Below, piece after piece: positions 33,763 to 43,467 of a stretch of 64,000 nucleotides of DNA; position 1 is the stretch's first letter, and each line of letters begins with the position of its first letter. Position numbers and translations under genes: made by a program. This DNA is from Escallonia rubra (Eukaryota > Streptophyta > Magnoliopsida > Escalloniales > Escalloniaceae). Below the pieces are notes generated by a model that was not told the DNA's origin, did no database searches, and worked only from the letters and a program-made list of their open reading frames with translations. The DNA is taken from positions 62,001 through 126,000 of the forward strand of contig JAVXUO010002660.1 in assembly GCA_033065855.1 (NCBI GenBank), read 5' to 3'.

Positions 33763-35807
33763 GATGGTATCAGAGCTTAGGTTTGAGATTCTGTAGACTC
33801 ATAAGCCTAAGATATATGTGATTGGGATTAAACCTTGAAAAGGTGGAATAAGTTTGGGGAATTTATTTCCTATTAGATTATAAGATTGAGATTTGACCAT
33901 AAACCTTGGATTTGGGTTGAGTACGCAATCGTAGAACGAATGTTAGTTGTCTCTGGAATTCAGATATTGTCCGTCCGTATTTATCAAGGAGAATAATTGA
34001 AGGATAAGACTATGATCTTTGGATGCATAACTCTATCGGATAGTGTATGGAAAAGGGGTGTGATCTCAGAAAATAATTGATATAGTGACAGAGACTTCGT
34101 GCGGAAATTTGAAAGGAAGATTTGGCATTACTAGATCATAATGCCCCTTTTTATTCTGTTGTTCCGATATCCTTTTGTGGGCACCTAAGTGTTGAACCTA
34201 GGAATTTGAAACGTGTCTATGTGTAGATACCTTTATGGAACTCTGTTGTGACCCTTATGATTTGAAATCCTTGCCCCATCAGTATTGATTTCAGATATTT
34301 AAGAGTTGACATAATTTTCTGGATATATATGAAACACTTTGATCTTATTTTGGGGGTATGGACTGGACTGATCGACTTCTGATAATGCCAAGATGGATTG
34401 CTTTAGAAAAGAGGATGATTATGATCTTTGGATGAATAACTCTGAAAGTTAGAAACTATCTGTAAAGTTTGTGACTGAGAGATATAAATGATGTGGTAGC
34501 TTAAAGGCTTAAATCTTTGGTGGATGTGCGATATAAATATGAAATTAAGAATAATAAAGTTTTCTCTGTGATAAATTTGATAATAGTTTCGACCGATTTT
34601 GCTTTGAGGCATCAGTGTGCGTGGTGAAAGTGTGGTGACTTTTGGTATGACAAGTGCTAGTCGATATTGGTTATTCATATTGGCTAAAGTGACAAAGTAT
34701 GCTTTGAATGTTATCTGATGGTTTTGATTTTGATGTCAGAAAAAAAAATAAAAAAAAAATTGATGGAGGAAAATATTGATCATTAGGTGATCTCATGGTT
34801 TGGTTATTGAATTGCTTAAACGTTTTGAGGTTTTAATTTAGTTAAGCCTTAGATTTTGAGTTTGTGATCTTTTGTAGTTGAAAAGTTTGGGCAAAAAGTT
34901 GAGCTTGATGTTGCCTTAAGAACCCGTATGTTTGAAGTAATGAAATGTTTTTGTAGTGTAGAATCTTTGAATATTCGATGTTGGTGATTGATCATGGATA
35001 ATCATACTTGAAAGTCTAACGATGTGGACGAAGCTTTGGACGGAAGGCGTATAAGAGTTTGTCAACTTTGGTTATGTGTTACACTCAGTTATTAGTGAAA
35101 TGTTCTTAAGAGTGTATTGATATGGCTCCATTGTGATTTTGTACGGGCGAAAATTTTGATTTGAAGATTTTGGAGTATAAATCCTTGTGATTAGTATGAA
35201 GATTGATTATTACTTTTGGGGTACGATTGAAGTTACCCGTGACAATGTTAGGCTTTGTACCAAGGCTGTGGTTTAATGTGTTAGCAAATGGCATAACGTG
35301 AGCCTGTCGGTATTGTATTGGTTTCAGATCATTTGAATTTTGTTTAGAGTAACTTGATTCAGTGTGTTTCATTGTTAGTCAAGTATAAATACTTTAAGGA
35401 GCAATCTGAATATATTTTGGGATGGTGATGACAATGGAGGCTAAAAACTTAATTTTGAATTTCGTACAACATGTCAGATGGTATGTGAAATTGTTTAGTA
35501 CTTGGTGCACCTCAGGCTTGAAGTTAAGCGTGTTATCCGGATTTTGTAAAGTACATGGTATGGTACATTATCAGAGTAGCGCAGTGGAAGCGTTATGTAT
35601 TGGAGATTGATTTCGATTGTCAAAATTTTGAATGTCGTAATTTTAGCTCAGTCCATTTCGTAGGCTAGTTAAGCCATGTTTCGAAGTCAGAATTTCAGTT
35701 AATAGTGTGAGGAATGTTTTGACTCGTGTTGGGAAGCGAGGAGCTACTTTTGATAATTAAGAATCGTTTTAAATTCCGAGGACGGAATTTTTTTAAGGGG
35801 GGAAGAA
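33763..35807 (+). other. Internal non-coding region of element C
   Basis: PBS TGGTATCAGAGCT at 33765-33777, two bases after the LTR, complementary to the 3' end of initiator Met-tRNA. PPT AAGGGGGGAAGAA at 35795-35807. No open frame of note lies between. The region from AGGTTTGAGATTCTG on matches 62349 onward in element E2, and the end (TCCGAGGACGGAATTT) matches both E copies. The CAGAGTAGCGCAGTGGAAGCG block (35571) recurs at 510-530 and 63210. It therefore consists of leader plus 3' untranslated text. Confidence 0.85.
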
Positions 35808-38263
35808 TGTAATACCCCGAAATTTTCTTTTCCTTATGCGAATTTAATATTTTTGATTAATTAAGTTTGTGGTCTTTTGTTCACATTAAGAAAATGAATT
35901 GTGACTGTTTCTGAAATTTTCGGTTAAATGAAAGTGGTTTCATTCGAATCAAAACTTAATGATTATAAAGTTTTTGAGTTCTGAAATATTTGGTCGAACG
36001 AAAATAGTTTGGCTTCGAATAAAAATGATTTTCTGAAGTTTTAGTCGAATTTAAAAGGTTTTAGTCGACTAAAAGAGTGTTTCGGTCGACTAAAAGTGTT
36101 TCGGTCGACTAAAAAGTATTTAAATTGTGTAAAAATGGTTTTTTTGGAGTTTTAGTCGAAGTTAAAGGTTTTAGTCGAATTTAAAAGTTTTAGTCGACTA
36201 AAAGAGTGATTTCAGTCGACTAAAAGTTTGGTCGATGAACAGCGATTTTGAACAGTAAATGTGAACAGTGATTTTGAACAGTAACTATGAACAGTGATTT
36301 TGAACAGTGTTTTGTGAACAGTGTTTTTGGAAAGCTTCGACTAAAAGTGAGTTTTAGTCGACTTAAAGTGTTTGATTCGACTAAAAGTGGGTTTTTAGTC
36401 GACTAAAAGTGTTTTAGTCGACTGAAAGTGAAGTGAAAAAAAAAAAAAAAACAATTTTCATTCGACTCAAAGTTTGTGTTTTAGTCGACTCAAAGTGTTT
36501 TAGTCGACTCAAAGTGTGTTTTAGTCGACTCAAAGTGGTTCATTCGAATGCAAACTTAAAATTTTGTCCCTCTATATAAATAGTGTTCTATTTTCATTTC
36601 TAGCCTTTTTGGGGGTTCTCTGTTTCTTTTCTTCTCCCTTGTGCGAGAGAGAGAGAGAGAGGAAGAAGAAGAAGAAGAGAAAGAGAGAGATTGGAGAAGA
36701 GGGCTTGGAAAATTTGGAAGCTCTAAGGAGGAGCTTAAGGATTTGCTTAAGGATTTGTGACTCTCGAGAGGCTTGATTAAGGTAAGGGTTTACTTTCAAA
36801 TTTCGAATCAGCGATGGACCAATCTCTCATGTAAGTCTTTAGATTCTTTTGAAATCCAAACCTCTCGTTTTGTTTTGGGGATAAGTGATTCTTCATCTCG
36901 TTTTTGTTTTGAACCTTGTTAAGAATGACTTGTTGTCAATTCTATGATTTGTGAAAAATCAAATTCCGTCAGATTTGGTTGACCTCAGAATATTGACGTA
37001 TTGATATCGTTGTTTCAGTGATTTATGATCGGTATTATTTTCGTGAACTCCACTTATTGTTTGACGAGTTCGTTGTTTGATAATGTGATTTTGAAACTTC
37101 TGAATATGGTTTGATTTGTTCGATATTTGATAACGGATATTTTGAGATTTTGTTTTGGTGACTTTATGAGCCATGTCACAGTGTATGTGAGTTATTTCCG
37201 ACTTACCCACGTGGATTGAAACGTGGGCTAGCTCAGGGGAGTTGAGCTAGAGATCGCGATCTTACTTTCCGAACCGGCCTCATATGTCAGGAGTGACGTA
37301 TGTGACCACTTTCTGAATGGCTCTCTAGTGTCTGTTTTGATAGTATCTGTTTCCGAACTCAGACGTATTTTGATATTTGATATTTGGTCCGATAGTGTCT
37401 GTCTCCGTATTCAGATATATTTTGGCATATGATATTCGGTCTGACATCTCTAGTGTCTATTTCCGAACTCAGATATATTTTGACATATGATATTTGGTTT
37501 ATAATGTCTGTTTCCGTATTCCGATATATTCTGACATTTGATATATGGTCCGATAGTATCTGTTTCCGAACTCAGATATAATTTGACATTTGAATTTGTG
37601 TTTGATGTTCATTCTGTTGGAACCTTTGTGTCTGTCTTTGTATTCAGAAATGTTTTGACATTTGAAATCTGGTTTGATTATCTGTTCCGTTGAAACAAAT
37701 TTGGTACTTCCGAAATTTCGTTTCTCAGATATTTTTGGTTTTCGACTGATTGGTCCTTTGAGCGACCTTACTGGGCATTTGGCTCATCCCCTTATTATTT
37801 TTCCTTTCAGGTGGTTAGTAGGTGGGATTTCAGATTTGAAGGGCTAACTGTGTGACCAAAGTTAGCTGCCTTATTTCAGAGTTAGTATTGACATTAAGTG
37901 TATTTAATTAAGACAAGTTGGTATTATTTAGGTTTCGTTCTGAACTCCGTGTTGGAGAAAATTTTGGATTGTATAAAGGCTTGGGGCCCCTATGTCAGAT
38001 ATTGATGTTTTTGGGAATTATTAGTATATGATCTGATTGACCGTTTGGGAGATTTATGATAAAGAGTAAAGATCTTTATGACTCCGTTGTTATGGTATTT
38101 TAAGGTTTTCTGATTTCGTTTGGGAGACTTTCGATATTGTCTCGTTTGGAATTTTAGTGTATGCTCTGATTTACCAATTTGAAGTCTTCTGATAATTATG
38201 GAATTTTATTTGATCTCTGTATATTTGGTATTAACGCTCCGTAAATAAATCCGGGGCGTTACA
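35808..38263 (+). mobile_element. 3' LTR of element C
   Basis: 2456 bp, same ends as the 5' LTR. The GAACAGT block has seven units (36238-36325) against six in the 5' LTR, and one extra TCGACT unit is present near 36490. TATA box 36573-36582. Minisatellite 37323-37595. The small differences are consistent with slippage or a few mutations since insertion. Confidence 0.94.
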
Positions 38264-38280
38264 CGTGGGTTAGAGGCCAT
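38264..38280 (-). pseudogene. Start codon and first codons of the envelope-like ORF
   Basis: ATG at 38280-38278 followed by GCC TCT AAC CCA, then element C. Allowing for the TSD, the reading frame continues without a stop from 31339 to 30913, which supports this start. No other ATG occurs on this strand between the TATA-like site (38393-38400) and 38280. The same frame is open further upstream to an ATG at 38433, which would add about 51 residues with a hydrophobic run (LYITFFTFTFYCSSLSLFVF). That could be a membrane segment or merely the pyrimidine-rich leader read as protein. Confidence 0.7.
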
Positions 38281-38392
38281 GTGGGTCCTTGGAGTGACAG
38301 GTGGACAAAAGAGAGAAGAAGAGAAACGACGGTGAAAAGGAAAGACAAACAGTGAAAGAGAGGAACAGTAAAAAGTGAAAGTGAAAAAGGTG

Positions 38393-38540
38393 ATATATAA
38401 ATTGTCAATAAAGTTCAGTCGACTGAAGGTCATGTTCCACTCGACTGAAAGTCATGTTTCAGTCGACTGAAAGGGGTTTGAGTCGACTGAAAGTGGACTT
38501 TCAGTCGACTGAAAGAGGACTTTTAGTGGACTGAAAAGTT
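38393..38540 (-). promoter_or_regulatory. Putative internal promoter: TCGACT array plus TATA-like site
   Basis: Between the pol stop and the envelope-like ATG, about six TCGACT units (38414-38540) include perfect palindromes TTTCAGTCGACTGAAA (38457-38472) and an 18-bp one at 38498-38515. On the minus strand a TATA-like TTATATAT follows at 38400-38393, then a pyrimidine-rich leader and the first ATG at 38280. Array, then TATA, then leader is the layout of both LTR promoter types here. Promoter function is inferred. Confidence 0.55.
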
Positions 38541-38554
38541 CATCAGAGCAAAAA

Positions 38555-39045
38555 TTAACTAAGGTCACGCATTCTTAAACGACGACGAAGAGAACAGAAA
38601 GAGGATTCAGCTAAAGGTTTTGTAAAGATATCTGCGAGCTGATCTTCAGAGCCAACTTTCTTGAGTTCAATTAATCTGTTTTGAACATTGTCTCGGAGAA
38701 AGTGATGACGAATATCGATGTGCTTAGTGCGCGAGTTTTGGACAGGATTTTTACTAATATCTATAGCACTGCTACTATCGCACATAATAGGAATATGGTC
38801 TATAGAGACACCAAAATCACGTAAAGTTTGACGCATCCACAATACTTGGGCACAACAGCTTCCAGCTGCAACATATTCTGCTTCAGCTGTGGATAGAGCT
38901 ACAGATGTCTGTTTCTTACTGTGCCATGATACTAAAGCATCGCCGAGAAACTGGCACGTGCCACTAGTACTTTTTCGATCAACAAGACATCCCGCATAAT
39001 CAGAATCAGAAAAATCTACCAGATCTAGTGAGGAACGACGAGAAT
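38555..39045 (-). pseudogene. Copia RNase H
   Basis: Reading leftward: VDFSDSDYAGCLVDRKSTSGT (about 39024 on), SKKQTSVALSTAEAEYVAAG, WMRQTLRDFG, DSSSAIDISKNPVQNSRTKHIDIRHHF and KVGSEDQLADIFTKPL, the standard Ty1/copia RNase H with its catalytic acids. It is one frame off the RT because of a shift near 39045. The frame ends at 38555, about 15 bp before the TCGACT array. Confidence 0.9.
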
Positions 39046-40029
39046 ACCAAAGACTAAGTTTAAAGTGCCAGAGAGATATTTGAAAATACGTTTAACTGCA
39101 GATAAATGAGATTCTTTGGGACAGGCTTGAAACCGGGCACAAATGCAAACACTAAACATGATGTCAGGTCTAGAGGCAGTAAGATAGAGTAAACTACCAA
39201 TCATACCACGAAAAAGTTTGTTATCCACATCTTTACCATTTTCATCTTTAACAAGATTAACGATGAGAGAAATAGGAGTACCTCTAGGTTTAGCATTATC
39301 AAAGCCAAACATTTTCAAAAGTTCCCGTGTGTACTTAGACTGACTTATAAAAATTCCTTCTTTTGACTGCTTGATTTGAAGTCCAAGGAAAAAGGTAAGT
39401 TCACCCATCATGCTCATCTCAAATTCTCTGCGCATATTCTCAGCAAACTCTTGGCATAGATCATTGTTAGTGGCACCAAAAATAATGTCATCAACATATA
39501 TTTGAACTATTAAAATATGGGAATTTTGAATTTTCGTAAAGAGAGTAATATCGACTTTGCCACGAGAGAATCCATGATCAATGAGGAAACTGCTAAGACG
39601 ATCGTAGCAAGCTCGAGGAACTTGTTTAAGACCGTACAAAGCCTTTTTTAGCTTGAAAACATGATTGGGGTATTTTTCATTTTCAAAACCAGGAGGTTGT
39701 TTAACAAAAACTTCCTCCTGTATTACCCCATTCAAGAAAGCATTTTTCACGTCCATTTGAAAAAGTTTGAAATTCAAATGACATGAAAATGCCAAAAGAA
39801 TTCGGATAGCTTCAAGTCGAGCGACTGGGGCAAAGGTTTCATCAAAATCAACCCCTTCAACTTGATTGTATCCTTGACCAACTAGTCTGGCTTTGTTACG
39901 AACAATATGGCCATTTTCATCAAGTTTGTTTCGAAAAACCCACTTTGTTCCAATGACCTTTTGTTGAACAGGAGCCGGACCTAGTGACCAAACATCGCTT
40001 CTCTCGAATTGATTCAATTCATCTTGCAT
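39025..40029 (-). pseudogene. Copia reverse transcriptase
   Basis: 334 codons without a stop: GTKWVFRNKLDENG, RNKARLVGQGYNQVEGVDF, DETFAPVARLEAIRILLAF, QMDVKNAFLNG, LKKALYGLKQVPRA, and an intact IYVDDIIFGATN catalytic box, then FFLGLQIKQ and GSLLYLTASRPDIMFSV. This is a Ty1/copia RVT_2 domain of full length. Only the C-terminal frameshift near 39045 and the frame break from integrase mark it as broken. It is among the best-preserved coding segments in the window. Confidence 0.93.
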
Positions 40030-40052
40030 GGCAAGAATCCACTCAGAATCAT

Positions 40053-41126
40053 TTAGAGCCTCTGAAATGTTTTTAGGCTCAATTTGAGAAAGAAAGGCAA
40101 AATCCGCACAAAAAAATTTACCGTAGACCGAGTTGTAACTCCGCGTTCCACGTTACTTATGACTTGTTCTAATGGATGACTCAAAGAGTATCTCCAATTT
40201 TTTGGAAGAGGTAGAGTCTCATCATTATTGTTGTGAGAAGATGTTGAACACTCCCCCTCAGTTGAGGAGACGTTAAGTTTGTTGTTCAAGTCCATGGAGA
40301 GTTCTTCACCGTCATCATCTGCATTCTTACTTGGTTTTTCAACATTAAATTCTTCAAATACTACATGCATAGATTCTTCAACAGTCATAGACCTACGGTT
40401 ATAAATTCTATATGCTCTACTTTTTAATGAATAACCAAGAAATATTCCCTCGTCAGATTTCGCATCGAACTTGCCCAAATTCTCACGATTGTTCAAAATA
40501 AAGCATTTGCAACCGAAAACCTTGAAATAATTGATTTTTGGTTTTCGATTTGAGAACAGTTCGTAAGAAGTTTTATCAAGAATCAATCTGATGAGTACTC
40601 TGTTCAACACGTAACAGGAAGTGCTGACGGCTTCGGCCCAAAAATATTTTGGCAGAGAGTTTTCTTCATGAAGCATGGTTCTGGCCATTTCTTGAAGAGT
40701 ACGATTCTTTCTATCTACTACTCCATTTTGTTGGGGTGTCCGAGGAGCAAAAAACTCATGTGAAATGCCATTTTGAAAACAAAAAGGGATAAAATCTTTT
40801 TCAAATTCCCCGCCATGATCACTTCGAATTTTTACAAGCTTCAACTCCTTCTCATTTTGAAGGTGCTTAACAAGACTGAAATTTTTTTCAAACGCTTCAT
40901 CTTTATGAGTTAGAAAAAGAACCCAGGTGTATCTTGAAAAATCGTCAACAATGACGAAGGCATAAAATTTTCCACCTAGGCTAGCATTTCTAGTAGGGCC
41001 AAAAAGATCTAAGTGAAGGAGTTGAAGAGGGCGAGAGGTGGAAACGACATTTTTGGCTTGAAAAGAAGTTTTTGACTGTTTACCATATTGACAGGTATCA
41101 CAGACTTTATCCTTGATAAACCTCAA
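40053..41126 (-). pseudogene. Copia integrase
   Basis: CDTCQYGKQSKTSF ends the zinc-binding module. The core has HLDLFGPTRNASLGGKFY (first Asp), SDHGGEFE (second Asp) and PQQNGVVDRKNRTLQEMART. In the last motif the usual catalytic Glu (VVERKNR) is Asp, which should weaken or abolish integration. FGCKCFILNN and DEGIFLGYSLKSRAYRIYN follow. The C-terminal part near 40075 shifts out of frame from RT. Confidence 0.92.
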
Positions 41127-41592
41127 ATTTGGTAAGCCTCTGATCTACGATGTGAACATGACCTAATCTACGATGCCATAACCAAATATCATTGTACTGA
41201 ACAGAAAGACACATTTCACGAGAAGAGTCAGATGCATCAAAAGATAGAGTATAGATATTACTATCTCTCTTACCGATCAGTGTACCTCCATCTGAGGCAT
41301 GACTGATAAGACATTGATCGCCTTCAAACTGAACTTTGTGTCCACTATCGATTAGTTGACTGATACTTATCAAATTGAACTTTAAGCCGTCAACTAAGGA
41401 TACGTTATCGATAGAAATGGAACCAGTGCCAATTTTACCTTTACCAATGATTTTCCCATTTGAGTTGTCTCCAAAGGTAACAAGCCCGCCATTTTTCGGG
41501 GTGATGTGCGAGAAAAGAGAGCGATCACCTGTCATATGTCTTGAACATCCGCTGTCGAGAATCCATTTGTTGCAGTCTACCATTGCTTTCAA
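41107..41592 (-). pseudogene. Copia protease and GAG-pre-integrase domain
   Basis: NKWILDSGCSRHMTGD carries the DSG active site of the copia aspartic protease, with GKIIGKGKIGTGSI and LISISQLIDSGHKVQFE after it. NDIWLWHRRLGHVH is the His-containing pre-integrase motif. The frame overlaps the integrase frame at 41107-41126, so a small shift separates them. Upstream text (WVPKGTKPESVVG, about 41640-41590) joins it to gag in another frame. Confidence 0.92.
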
Positions 41593-41691
41593 GCATACCT
41601 ACAACAGATTCTGGTTTCGTTCCTTTAGGTACCCACACTTTCTTGGTTCCTGGAAGATTAGATAAACAAGATTTTGGCATCCAAACATATT

Positions 41692-43399
41692 TCATTTAAT
41701 CTTCGTAATAGAAGAGAATGACTGATTTTTAATAAGATTAAGAGGACAATTTTGAACTAAATGTCCTTTCTTGTTACATACTGTACAGAGTGTGAACGGT
41801 GAGCAGGAAACTAAATTTTTGTTAAAGAAATTTTTATAATCCTTTTGCTTCTTTGAAGGATCGTATCCGATTCCACTTTTCTCAAAGACACATCTTTGTC
41901 TTCCCAAAAGAATATCCAAATTCTCTCTTCCTTGGGTAAATTTTGAAAGAGTAAAATTCAGATCTTCAATCTCCTTTTCTAAATTCATTTTTTGTGTAGA
42001 AATATTCTCCAGTTGAGATTTTAAATATTCGTTTTCAACTGGAACTTTAACTCCTCAGAGAGATTGGATTTCAGAAGACAAAAGAGAATTTTCCTTGTTA
42101 GAAACATTTAGATTATTTTCTAAAGAGACATTTTCAGAAATATAAAGTTCAACCTTTTCTTGTAACTCTTCATTTTCACCTTCCAACTCTTCAACAGTAC
42201 TTATCAAAGAAAGAGTCTTATTTTTTAGATTAGCATTTTCAGTTTTTAATTTTTCATAGTTTTTAGTGAGTTCGAGAAAAGCTGACTTAAGTTCGTTTAA
42301 ATGATTTTTAGGGGTTACCTTGGGATCATCATCGTTGGCCATGAAGCAAAGTTGAGCTACGTCCTCATCCTCACTACCTTCCTTGTCACTTTCATCAGAG
42401 TCATCCCAAGTCAGTAGTGCTTTTTCTGGATTTGAACTTCTTTTCCTTGAAGTCTCAACTGTTGATGCTTGCGGTCTTGTTCCTGAGTTGTGGGCAGTAT
42501 TTTTTTATGTGCCCAGTTCTGCCACATTCGTAGCAGGCGTCAGGATTTTCCTTTACGTTCCAATCACTGTTATTTCTTTGATGTGATTGGTTTTTTGGAT
42601 TTTTCCTGAACTTCCCATCCCTCTTGCTTGTGAGAAATTTCTTGAACTTTCGAGTGATGAGAGCCATTGAAGGATCAAAATCGTCGCTACTCTCTGTTAG
42701 TTCATGAGAGGTCTCAGCTTTAAGAGCTAAGTTCTTCTTCTTGGAGGTGGTTTCTTCTTCGTCATGAATTTTCATTGTAATTTCATGAGTCATTAAAGAA
42801 CCCACCAATTCTTCAAGCTTCAGCACATTCAAGTCCTTCGCCTCTTGAATGGCTGTGAGTTTTGCTTCCCATCTCTTTGGGAGAGATCTGAGAACTTTTC
42901 GAACCACTTCCTTTTCTGGGTAGATTTTACCCAAAAGCTTCAGCCCATTGATAATGAGTGTGAATCTGGAGTACATCTCATTTATGGACTCGTGCTCCTT
43001 CATCTTGAAGGCCTCATACTGCTGGACCAACATGTTGATCTTGGTCTCTTTTAGTTGATTTGTTCCTTCATGAGTAACCTCCAACAATCTCCATATTTCT
43101 CTAGCTGTCCCACATGCTGAGACTCGATTGTACTCATTTATGTCAAGGCCACAGCTGATAATGTTCTTAGCTTTATCATCCAAGGAGAAAAGTTATGCCT
43201 CATGATTATCCATTTCAAGAATTCCTTTCGAAATCTTGGTTCCATCCGGTCCATCCTTCATTAGAATTATAGGACCATTTTCAACAACATACCATACGTG
43301 TGTATCCTGCCTTAGAAAATTCCTCATGCGATTTTTCCAGTAGCTGTAGTTGTCATTCTTCAACAAGGGTGGCCTGGTGGTTGCTGATCCTTCTTCCAT
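41692..43399 (-). pseudogene. Copia gag with UBN2 domain, two zinc knuckles and coiled coil
   Basis: Start ATG at 43399 (MEEGSATTRPPLLKNDNYSYW), then a stop at 43195 and continuation 43183-42455 with AREIWRLLEVTHEGTNQLKETK and KVLRSLPKRWEAKLTAIQEAKDL (UBN2/Gag family) and CYECGRTGHIKKYC. After a shift, 42342-42055 is a Leu/Glu/Lys heptad-rich coiled coil (KLKTENANLKNKTLSL, VEELEGENEELQEKVEL). The frame 41988-41692 ends with a second knuckle CTVCNKKGHLVQNC. A long gag with these parts is typical of Sireviruses, where the coiled coil has been linked to partner binding. Three breaks make it a pseudogene. Confidence 0.9.
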
Positions 43400-43452
43400 A
43401 ATGCGATCTTTAGCTCTTGACGATTAAGTCACAGAAGAATACCAGAGCACGC

Positions 43453-43465
43453 GGCTCTGATACCA
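43453..43465 (-). promoter_or_regulatory. PBS of the copia element
   Basis: Minus-strand TGGTATCAGAGCC, two bases from the LTR end, complementary to the initiator Met-tRNA 3' end that primes minus-strand DNA synthesis. Confidence 0.9.
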
Positions 43466-43467
43466 CT

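Larger units (their letters stand above)
31344..38263 (+). mobile_element. Element C: non-coding LTR retrotransposon (LARD-like) inside the copia element
   Basis: Two long, nearly identical LTRs (31344-33762, 35808-38263) enclose a 2045-bp internal region with PBS and PPT but no gag or pol. CGTG is repeated at 31340-31343 and 38264-38267, and the preceding base can extend this to ACGTG depending on where the LTR end is drawn. It is inserted just after the start codon of the envelope-like ORF. Long LTRs and no coding capacity fit a large retrotransposon derivative that relies on proteins from an autonomous partner, probably the family E type with which it shares internal sequence. Confidence 0.93.

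Noticed and set aside
33765..33777. TGGTATCAGAGCT (also on the minus strand at 43453-43465) as part of a tRNA gene
   Set aside because: Only the 3'-end complement is present, placed right after LTR ends: these are primer-binding sites.
35422..35610. 62-codon frame in element C interior as a possible gene
   Set aside because: The homologous stretches in E1 and E2 do not keep the frame; it is 3' untranslated text.
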